Assembly: GCA_035946955.1 (NCBI GenBank)
Contig: DASYYE010000186.1
Location: 1 to 5,404, forward strand
Length of the DNA stretch: 5,404 bases
Origin: DASYYE01 sp035946955
GTDB lineage: Bacteria > Actinomycetota > Actinomycetes > Streptosporangiales > Streptosporangiaceae
Reading direction: 5' to 3'
Part shown: positions 1 to 4,972 of the stretch, piece after piece
How the letters are laid out: every line of letters begins with the position of its first letter
Position numbering within the stretch: the first letter of the stretch is position 1
The notes under the pieces: model-generated
Database searches by the model: none
Seen by the model: the letters and a program-made list of their open reading frames with translations, nothing else
What the model was told of the DNA's origin: nothing
Made by a program: the position numbers and the translations under genes

Positions 1-354
1 GACGGGCCACTGGCTCGCGATCTGCGCGGCCAGGTCCTCGGCCTGTGAGCACGGCACGATGATCGCGTCCACCCGCATCCGCGGGCTGGCGGGCCCTTTC
101 GGCGCGACGAAGCCCGCCAGCATCCCGTCGCGGCACTCCGCTTGCGCCACTAGCCACTCCTCGGGCGGCTGGTCGTTGAGACGCTTGGCTCCGGTCGTAT
201 CGACCAGGCTGAGCGCCTCTCGGGTCACGCCGGGCGGCGCGTCGGTGAACCACCATCCGGCCTGGTGGTCGGAGCCGTCCGCGTCCTCGCGCTCGCGGCG
301 GCGGTACGGCAGCAGGAGCCTCGCCAGGCGGTCGCCTGCATCGTCATCGGTCAT
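1..354 (-). CDS. Hypothetical protein, N-terminal part (runs off the left edge)
   Basis: An open frame on the minus strand from ATG at 354 to base 1 gives 118 codons with no stop, so the C-terminus lies outside the window. Third codon positions are strongly G/C, and the protein has balanced composition (MTDDDAGDRLARLLLPYRRR at the start, later WWFTDAPPG, PPEEWLVAQAECRDGML, RVDAIIVPCSQAEDLAAQIA), which supports real coding. There is no signal peptide or membrane segment, so it is probably cytoplasmic. I do not recognise the family. An in-frame ATG at 384 would add ten residues (MSDPAPTVTS). Neither start has a good Shine-Dalgarno; 354 is chosen because it overlaps the stop of the upstream small ORF (ATGACCGATGA), which would allow translational coupling. 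Coding is fairly certain; start and function are not. Confidence 0.72.
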   Translation of the reverse strand, partial: MTDDDAGDRLARLLLPYRRREREDADGSDHQAGWWFTDAPPGVTREALSLVDTTGAKRLNDQPPEEWLVAQAECRDGMLAGFVAPKGPASPRMRVDAIIVPCSQAEDLAAQIASQWPV

Positions 355-616
355 GCTCGTCACGGTAGGCGCCGGGTCTGACATCGCCTGCCGCGGGAAC
401 CGGCCCGCCGTGCGGCCCGCGAAAGCGAGACCTCAGCCGAGATCGCCGGATTTCCATGATCTGGGTCCTCAACAGCGTATATCGCGGGTCATGTACCCAG
501 ATCAAGGACGGAGCCGCGGAGAACGATTGACCGGCCTGGGTCCAGCTCCTGGCGCGGCGTAGGCCCCAGGCGAAGTCCCGGATCGCGCGCAGCAACTGCG
601 GGCTAGGCACGACCAT
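344..616 (-). CDS. Possible small hypothetical protein (90 aa) upstream of the leftward gene
   Basis: The minus-strand ORF runs from ATG at 616 to a TGA at 346-344 that overlaps the ATG at 354 of the next gene. The first 60 residues look protein-like (LLRAIRDFAWGLRRARSW, then SLIWVHDPRYTLLRTQIMEI), with mostly G/C third positions. The last 30 residues are Arg/Gly/Pro-rich and look less convincing. It is basic, with no signal peptide or clear membrane helix, and I do not recognise it. No Shine-Dalgarno precedes the ATG; instead the start codon lies inside an inverted repeat (612-632), so it would have to be leaderless or start elsewhere. It could form a two-gene leftward unit with the gene ending off the left edge, or be chance in GC-rich DNA. 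Confidence 0.33.
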   Translation of the reverse strand: MVVPSPQLLRAIRDFAWGLRRARSWTQAGQSFSAAPSLIWVHDPRYTLLRTQIMEIRRSRLRSRFRGPHGGPVPAAGDVRPGAYRDEHDR

Positions 617-632
617 GACATTTGGTCATGGT
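612..632. promoter_or_regulatory. 8-bp inverted repeat, candidate operator
   Basis: ACCATGAC (612-619) and its exact reverse complement GTCATGGT (625-632) are separated by five bases (ATTTG). The site lies between the leftward genes and the rightward peptidase gene, 26 bases before the -35 box at 659, and covers the ATG of the small leftward ORF. Spaced dyads of this size are typical binding sites of dimeric repressors or activators (TetR, GntR and MarR families). No regulator gene is visible here, so the cognate protein is unknown. There is no T-run, so a terminator is less likely. Confidence 0.45.
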
Positions 633-658
633 TCCGGTAAATCCATGCTCCGTAGTGG

Positions 659-687
659 TTGACACGAATAGCGGTTCTGGCCAGGAT
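659..687 (+). promoter_or_regulatory. Sigma-70/HrdB-like promoter of the S53 peptidase gene
   Basis: A perfect -35 hexamer TTGACA (659-664) is followed by a 17-base spacer and CAGGAT (682-687). That is one mismatch from TAGGAT, a frequent -10 form in actinomycetes. Transcription would start near 694, leaving a 5' leader of about 100 bases before the ATG at 792. This also argues against the in-frame TTG at 696 as start codon, since it would lie almost at the transcript's 5' end. Confidence 0.72.
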
Positions 688-778
688 ACGAGCGATTGTC
701 GGTGCCGCTCGTGACGTCGAACTCAGTCACGGCAGACCCTGCTCAGCGGCGAGCAGCAACCCGAGCAGATCGGGAGTC

Positions 779-784
779 AGGAGG
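779..784 (+). promoter_or_regulatory. Ribosome binding site deciding the S53 start
   Basis: AGGAGG, the full anti-Shine-Dalgarno complement, lies seven bases before ATG 792. The open frame extends upstream to a TTG at 696, but that codon has no comparable site, and the residues after 792 form a standard signal peptide. The start is therefore set at 792. Confidence 0.9.
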
Positions 785-791
785 TACGGGC

Positions 792-2315
792 ATGCGGGAC
801 CGGATACTTCGGTGGGTGGCCATCCCGGCTGGGGTGAGCCTGGCCAGCGTGGGGCTGATGATGACGAGTCAGTCGGCCTCGCATGGCCGCGCTGCCGCCG
901 GGGCAGTGGTCTTCCACCCGGCGATTGCCGAGTACTACCAGCTGACGACGGGCACCACACCGCCGTCCGAAGCGCAGTGCAACTCGGTCGGCCGCCGCTG
1001 CTTCAGTCCGCAGGACGTTCAGGCCGCCTATAACCTCGGGCCACTTTATGCCGGGGGTTTCAACGGCAAGGGACAGACAATCGCCATCGTCGACTCGTTT
1101 GGCAGCGACACGATCGCCAGCGACTTGCACGTCTACGATCAGGCGTTCGGATTGCAGCCGATGTGTGGGGAGGCAGGCGTCACCTGTGCAGCGGGCATGC
1201 CCACGTTCAGCCAGCTGCACATCCAGGGCTCGCCGCCGACCAACTCACCGCCGCCGAACAACGGCACCGGGCAGGAGACCCACACGCTGTGGGCTCTGGA
1301 GGTATCGCTCGACGTCGAGACAGCACACGCGATCGCCCCGCAGGCGAACATCCTGCTCGTGACGACACCGACTGCCGAGACACTGGGCGTGCAGGGCTTC
1401 CCTGACTTCATGAACGCCGAGCAGTTCGTGGTGGATCATCACCTGGCCGACGTGATTTCGCAGAGCTTCGGCTCGGCAGAGGAGGCGTTCTCCAGCACGC
1501 AGTCACTGCTGAACCTGCGTCACGCGTTCATCGCGGCCGCGCAGAACAAGGTCACCGTACTGGCGTCCTCTGGGGACAACGGCACGGCGAACCCCGTCAA
1601 GGAACCAACCAAGAAGCCGGCCACGATCCCGTTCCCGACGGTCGGCTGGCCTGCCAGCGACCCGCTGGTCACGGGTGTGGGCGGAACGTACCTGTGCACC
1701 CAGGCGACGGGCACCGCCAATGGCGCCCCGTCCGCTCGGGTCGCGGACAATGTCAGCCCTGGCGGGCGCTGCCCGGCGTTCCCGGGCCAGGCCGAGGTGG
1801 GCTGGACGTTCAGCGGCGGCGGGTTCAGCCACGTCTTCAGCCGGCCGAGCTATCAGGGCACCCTGCCAGCCGGGAGCACGCCGATCGGCAGCATGCGCGG
1901 CGTCCCCGACGTTGGCTTGCAGGCAAGCGCCGGGACGGGCGGGCTGGTGTTCATCAGCCTGCCGCCGGACGGGCAGAGCGGTCTGATCTGTGGCAATGTC
2001 CCGTGCAGCACCGGCTGGTTCGACATCGGCGGCACGTCTTTGTCCTGCCCGCAGTGGGCCGGACTGGTCGCGATCGCCGATCAGATCAACGGCGGCCACG
2101 ACCTCGGGCTGATCAACCCGGCGCTGTACAAGATCGGCAGCGATCCGACCCGTTATGCCAATGACTTCTTTGATGTCACCACCGGCAAAAATCAGACTGA
2201 TCCGACGATCGCCGGCTACCCGGCCACGCCGGGCTGGGATCCAGTCACCGGGCTGGGCACCCCCAACGCGGCTGTTCTGCTTCCCGACCTCGTTAACGCC
2301 GCGAACGGTCACTAG
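792..2315 (+). CDS. Secreted S53 family peptidase (sedolisin/kumamolisin type), short N-terminus
   Basis: The 507-aa product is a serine-carboxyl endopeptidase, an exported enzyme class usually active at acidic pH. Residues 1-30 are a Sec signal peptide (RDRILR, then a hydrophobic core; cleavage likely after SQSA or RAAA). The catalytic domain starts near residue 72 (SPQDVQAAY, GKGQTIAIVDSFGS). Active-site residues by family motif are Glu170 and Asp174 (LEVSLDVE), oxyanion Asp262 (SSGDNGT) and nucleophile Ser416 (GGTSLSCP). Other S53 hallmarks are VISQSFGS (221), WPASDPLVTGVGGT (286), SGGGFSHVFSRPSYQ (341) and RGVPDVGLQASAGTG (369). The C-terminal calcium site is visible as FFDVT (Asp461) and GWDPVTGLGTPN (Asp483). 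Oddly, only about 40 residues separate the signal from the catalytic core, so the usual pro-kumamolisin domain (roughly 150-200 aa) is absent. Cysteines pair plausibly as 63/70, 125/132, 302/327 and 400/405, leaving Cys419 single. It has its own promoter and terminator. The family call is firm; the natural substrate is unknown. Confidence 0.96.
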   Translation: MRDRILRWVAIPAGVSLASVGLMMTSQSASHGRAAAGAVVFHPAIAEYYQLTTGTTPPSEAQCNSVGRRCFSPQDVQAAYNLGPLYAGGFNGKGQTIAIVDSFGSDTIASDLHVYDQAFGLQPMCGEAGVTCAAGMPTFSQLHIQGSPPTNSPPPNNGTGQETHTLWALEVSLDVETAHAIAPQANILLVTTPTAETLGVQGFPDFMNAEQFVVDHHLADVISQSFGSAEEAFSSTQSLLNLRHAFIAAAQNKVTVLASSGDNGTANPVKEPTKKPATIPFPTVGWPASDPLVTGVGGTYLCTQATGTANGAPSARVADNVSPGGRCPAFPGQAEVGWTFSGGGFSHVFSRPSYQGTLPAGSTPIGSMRGVPDVGLQASAGTGGLVFISLPPDGQSGLICGNVPCSTGWFDIGGTSLSCPQWAGLVAIADQINGGHDLGLINPALYKIGSDPTRYANDFFDVTTGKNQTDPTIAGYPATPGWDPVTGLGTPNAAVLLPDLVNAANGH

Positions 2316-2332
2316 GTCACAAGCCTGGCCAT

Positions 2333-2383
2333 CGCGCCGCGCCCTCCCGGCGGATCACGCTATTCCCGTGAGGGCGCGGCGCG
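2333..2383 (+). terminator. Strong GC stem-loop after the S53 gene
   Basis: A perfect 14-bp stem (CGCGCCGCGCCCTC at 2333-2346, GAGGGCGCGGCGCG at 2370-2383) begins 18 bases after the stop. The helix continues inward, after one mismatch, with CGG/CCG around a loop at 2351-2365. There is no U-tract, which is common for actinomycete terminators. It separates the peptidase transcript from the next gene. Confidence 0.85.
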
Positions 2384-2391
2384 CGCGGGCA

Positions 2392-2405
2392 GACCCAGCT
2401 GGGTC
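2392..2405. repeat. 14-bp perfect palindrome, possible operator
   Basis: GACCCAGCTGGGTC reads the same on both strands and lies nine bases after the terminator stem, upstream of the propeller gene. It is uninterrupted, so it suits a protein-binding site better than an RNA hairpin. No second copy or cognate regulator was noticed in the window. Confidence 0.4.
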
Positions 2406-2653
2406 GCCAGGAACGGTCAAAGACATCTGTCTGCCATCCGACCGTCGGCAGCGGCCTAGCCCATGCCTCGACGGCGATCAGCCCGCGCGCCGGGCAGCGC
2501 AGCCACGCTGCGGTGCAGCCTGCATCCGGTCATGAGCGGGCCTGCTATCCCGCCCCGAAAGGCTCACGGCCTTAACGACGGTGCGCGGTGGCACATGAAC
2601 CTTGCTGGCGTGCCTTCCGTCATCAAGATATGGCTCGGTGCAACAGACAAAGC

Positions 2654-2668
2654 CCTTCCGAGGGAAGG
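2654..2668 (+). other. Small hairpin in the propeller gene leader
   Basis: CCTTCC (2654-2659) pairs exactly with GGAAGG (2663-2668) around a three-base loop, about 90 bases before ATG 2760. If transcription starts upstream, it would form a compact hairpin in the 5' leader and might affect mRNA stability. A stem this short may also be chance. Confidence 0.3.
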
Positions 2669-2749
2669 CGCCGTGCCGTTCCGGACGCATTCGAGGGAGA
2701 AGAGGAAGGGGGAAACAGTCACGGACCAGGGGGGCAGATCCGATCGATG

Positions 2750-2755
2750 AGGAGG
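2750..2755 (+). promoter_or_regulatory. Ribosome binding site of the propeller gene
   Basis: AGGAGG ends four bases before ATG 2760 (or GGAGGG, three bases), a short but workable spacing. It is flanked by GATCC (2737-2741) and GGATC (2755-2759), which could pair and place the site in a loop. Confidence 0.82.
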
Positions 2756-2759
2756 GATC

Positions 2760-4412
2760 ATGCGCTCAAGGCTCCTGCTCGCGCTCACGGCGGCTGCGGC
2801 TATGGTCACAGCCGTCGCCGCGGCGCCGTCCCGCGCGGTTGCCACAGCCGGCATCCCGCCGGCCATTCCCGGCACGTCCAGCAACTTCGAACTGGTGGGC
2901 CACAATCCCCTGTTTAACAGGGGGATGAACGCCGCTCCGGCGATTTTCGGGGACTTCCTGTATGTCGGCAACCGCAGCGACGGCTCCAACACTTGTCCCG
3001 ACGGCAGCACCGGGTGTACCCACGTGCATCCGGGCATCTTGATCCTCAACATCTCCGATCCCAGCCAGCCCGAAGTCGTGGGGGAGATCGGGCCGCCGTT
3101 CGCCGGCAACGTCGGCATCACCACCCGCGAGCTGCGGGTGTGGCCGCAGCAGAAGCTGCTGATGGTGATGACGTTCCGGTGCAGCCACGTCATCCACGCC
3201 TGCCCGGCGGGCAACGACGCCAAGTTCCCGTTCAACATCGAGTTCTTCGACCTGTCCGACCCGGTCCACCCGAGGTTTATCGAGAGCTACGTCCCCACGT
3301 CCGCGGCGGGGCGCGCGGTGAAGCCGCATGAGATGTACCTGTGGGTGGATCCGAACGACGTCGGCCGCGCGCTGTTGTGGATCTCGACCCCGACCATCTC
3401 GGCCAACCCGGCCATCCCGAACCTGATGATCGTGGACATCAGCCAGGTGCCGGCCGGCGGCCCGGTGCGGGAGGTGGCCGAGGGCAACTGGAACGACCTG
3501 TACCCGGGCACCAGCCAGCCCAACTATCCCTTCGATCCGGCCAGCCCGACCGGGTGCGGGCCGTATGACTGCAACCTGTTCGTCCACTCCATGGCACCCA
3601 CCGCCGACGGCGAGACCACGTTCCTGGCGATGGAGGCCGGGCAGTTCCTGGCGCTGGACACCAGCTCGGTGGCGGACGCGCCCAGCCCGCCCACCTCGGT
3701 CATCAACCTGCACGGTGACCTGCTCACCAACCCGGCGAACCGGCCGGTGTGGGAGCAGACGCCGCCCGACCCGGCCGCGGTGCCGGCCAACTGCTTCAAG
3801 ACCTGCCCCAACGGCCACTCGGCGATCCCGATCCCCGGCACGCACTACGCCCTGACCACCGACGAGGTCTACGGGACCTTCACCGACCCCAGCTTCGGCT
3901 GCCCGTGGGGCTGGGCGCGGATCATCGACGTCGCCGACCCCGCCCACCCGGTGATCGTGGGCGAGTACAAGATCGCCGAGGATCAGCAGTCGTTCTGCGG
4001 CAGCGCCCGCGACGACCCTCTCACCGAGCAGTTCACCAGCTACTCCTCCCATAACCCAACCGCGCTGCCGGATCTTGCATTCGTCGACTGGCACTCCGGC
4101 GGCATCCAGGCCATCAACCTGTCCGACCCGGCCAACCCCGCCCAGGCCGGCTTCTTCCTGCCTGAGCCGCTGAACACGGTGGCGCTGGAAGACCCGGCGC
4201 TCAGCCGCGGGCCGAACAAGGTGGTGTTCTGGAGTTACCCGATCATCCGCAACGGCCTGATCTACGCGATCGACATCCGCAACGGCCTGTACATCCTCAA
4301 ATACACCGGCCCGCACGCCGCAGAGGTGGCCGGCATCAAGTTCCTGGAAGGAAACTCCAACCTCGGCGACGCCGTAAGGCTCGCAGAAAACTCCAACCCC
4401 GGCGAGGGTTAA
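2760..4412 (+). CDS. Secreted LVIVD-repeat beta-propeller protein
   Basis: The 550-aa product begins with a Sec signal peptide (MRSRLLLALTAAAAMVTAVA; cleavage likely between residues 20 and 30). The mature part carries strand-turn repeats of the LVIVD type, hydrophobic-D/N-hydrophobic-S-D-P-x-x-P: ILILNISDPSQPEVVGEI (93), IEFFDLSDPVHPRFIESY (160), LMIVDISQVPAGGPVREV (222), ARIIDVADPAHPVIVGEY (386) and IQAINLSDPANPAQAGFF (449). A final YAIDIRNGLYILKYTG (502) looks like the closing strand of a propeller. Ten cysteines lie in close pairs (79/86, 141/148, 266/271, 345/349, 381/413), which fits extracellular disulfides. Histidines recur at blade edges (90, 190, 276, 353, 362, 431, 445) near acidic residues (PHE, TTDE), and a metal site is possible but unproven. 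There is no membrane anchor or cell-wall sorting signal. LVIVD proteins are mostly uncharacterised, so a binding or scaffold role is as likely as an enzymatic one. Fold is confident; function is unknown. Confidence 0.92.
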   Translation: MRSRLLLALTAAAAMVTAVAAAPSRAVATAGIPPAIPGTSSNFELVGHNPLFNRGMNAAPAIFGDFLYVGNRSDGSNTCPDGSTGCTHVHPGILILNISDPSQPEVVGEIGPPFAGNVGITTRELRVWPQQKLLMVMTFRCSHVIHACPAGNDAKFPFNIEFFDLSDPVHPRFIESYVPTSAAGRAVKPHEMYLWVDPNDVGRALLWISTPTISANPAIPNLMIVDISQVPAGGPVREVAEGNWNDLYPGTSQPNYPFDPASPTGCGPYDCNLFVHSMAPTADGETTFLAMEAGQFLALDTSSVADAPSPPTSVINLHGDLLTNPANRPVWEQTPPDPAAVPANCFKTCPNGHSAIPIPGTHYALTTDEVYGTFTDPSFGCPWGWARIIDVADPAHPVIVGEYKIAEDQQSFCGSARDDPLTEQFTSYSSHNPTALPDLAFVDWHSGGIQAINLSDPANPAQAGFFLPEPLNTVALEDPALSRGPNKVVFWSYPIIRNGLIYAIDIRNGLYILKYTGPHAAEVAGIKFLEGNSNLGDAVRLAENSNPGEG

Positions 4413-4443
4413 GGCCCCCCGCACAACCCGCACTCGACCACGC

Positions 4444-4470
4444 GGGCGGGCCGGCAATGCCGGCCCGCCC
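4444..4470 (+). terminator. Strong GC hairpin after the propeller gene
   Basis: GGGCGGGCCGGC (4444-4455) pairs perfectly with GCCGGCCCGCCC (4459-4470) around the loop AAT, 31 bases after the TAA. An outer helix ACCCGC (4426-4431) with GCGGGT (4474-4479) could stabilise it further. It lacks a U-tract, like the terminator at 2333. The stem is symmetric, so it could also stop transcription from the other side. Confidence 0.87.
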
Positions 4471-4653
4471 TCCGCGGGTCCTCGCCTGCCCGCCGCCGGA
4501 TCGACGAGGCTCCTTGTTCCAAGTGACGCCGCGTGTGCGCGGTCTTATGTGCGAGGCGCGGTACTCGATGACCTGTAGGAGTTCGCCACCGAAGGAGGGC
4601 GGTGCCCGCTGGCCGCGGTCTCGGGCCGCGGGTGCGCTGGGCCGCCGCTGCTT

Positions 4654-4679
4654 CACCGGTCACGCCCCATGGACCGGTG
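4654..4679. repeat. 8-bp inverted repeat in the spacer
   Basis: CACCGGTC (4654-4661) and GACCGGTG (4672-4679) are exact reverse complements with a ten-base gap. The site could be an operator or a modest RNA hairpin. It is too far from the next start (about 300 bases) to assign to a gene. Confidence 0.3.
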
Positions 4680-4871
4680 GGCGGCGAGTTCCAGTGCACA
4701 TCGCGAGGCGGGCACCGCCTACCTGCCTGGACGGCGCGCCGGTTGCCAGGCGGCCGTCTCTGTCTCGCTAGGACATCCCCAGCGGATGCAGGCCGGGTGC
4801 AGATCCTGTGTGCGAGATGTGGAGCAGCGGGCCCCGCAACTTCCAGATCTCTGGGAGCTGCAGCCGATTCG

Positions 4872-4901
4872 TTGACCGGCGCGTGCTCCGTCACGCATCG
4901 T
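4872..4901 (+). promoter_or_regulatory. Possible promoter of the right-edge membrane protein gene
   Basis: TTGACC (4872-4877) and CATCGT (4896-4901) are 18 bases apart. The -35 differs from TTGACA by one base; the -10 keeps A2, T3 and T6. It would give a leader of about 65 bases before ATG 4973. It is weaker than the promoter at 659. Confidence 0.38.
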
Positions 4902-4972
4902 GGTTGATAAACCAAGCGGCCGAGAGCGGCAGGGCGCGGCCGGGAGCGGCCGAGAGGCCTGGACGGTGGTCG

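Larger units (their letters stand above)
2316..2759. other. Intergenic spacer between peptidase and propeller genes
   Basis: This 444-base stretch has no convincing gene: the open frame at 2463-2750 has poor third-position bias and no ribosome binding site. It holds the terminator at 2333-2383, a 14-bp palindrome at 2392-2405, nested short inverted repeats (GACGG/CCGTC at 2577-2621 around GGCAC/GTGCC at 2590-2614) and a small hairpin at 2654-2668. A 23-base purine run follows at 2693-2715, then the ribosome binding site of the next gene. I see no consensus promoter. A weak candidate is TTGCTG (2602-2607) with CAAGAT (2624-2629), 16 bases apart. No known riboswitch was recognised. Confidence 0.6.
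4413..4972. other. Long intergenic spacer, no convincing gene
   Basis: After the terminator at 4444-4470, about 500 bases hold open frames on both strands, but none combines codon bias, a ribosome binding site and recognisable protein sequence. No tRNA was seen. Structure visible: CCGCG/CGCGG (4529-4542) followed by TCTTAT; CACCGGTC (4654-4661) with GACCGGTG (4672-4679) across ten bases; and two mutually exclusive hairpins at 4725-4758. A possible promoter lies at 4872-4901. A small RNA or lost gene remnant cannot be excluded. Confidence 0.55.

Noticed and set aside
59..562. A 167-residue plus-strand frame at the left edge
   Set aside because: It is antisense to the leftward gene, which has the better codon bias. 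The product is Ser/Arg/Pro-rich and resembles no known protein.
696..791. A longer peptidase start at TTG 696 (32 extra residues)
   Set aside because: The TTG lies at the predicted transcription start and has no ribosome binding site. ATG 792 has AGGAGG at ideal spacing and opens a normal signal peptide.
1503..2312. A 269-residue open frame antisense to the peptidase gene
   Set aside because: It lies wholly inside a gene with intact catalytic motifs, and its Arg/Ala/Gly-rich composition is typical of a GC-rich shadow frame.
2463..2750. A 95-residue frame ending just before the propeller gene
   Set aside because: There is no ribosome binding site, third-position bias is weak, and composition is uneven. 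It looks like a chance frame in the leader.
2766..4457. A 563-residue open frame antisense to the propeller gene
   Set aside because: It mirrors the codon bias of the sense gene. The product is dominated by Arg, Gly and Val with no recognisable domain, and its ATG falls in the loop of the terminator hairpin.
4480..4970. A tRNA or small structured RNA gene in the spacer
   Set aside because: No T-loop (GGTTCGA-type), cloverleaf or CCA end was found. The hairpins seen are short and lack supporting context.
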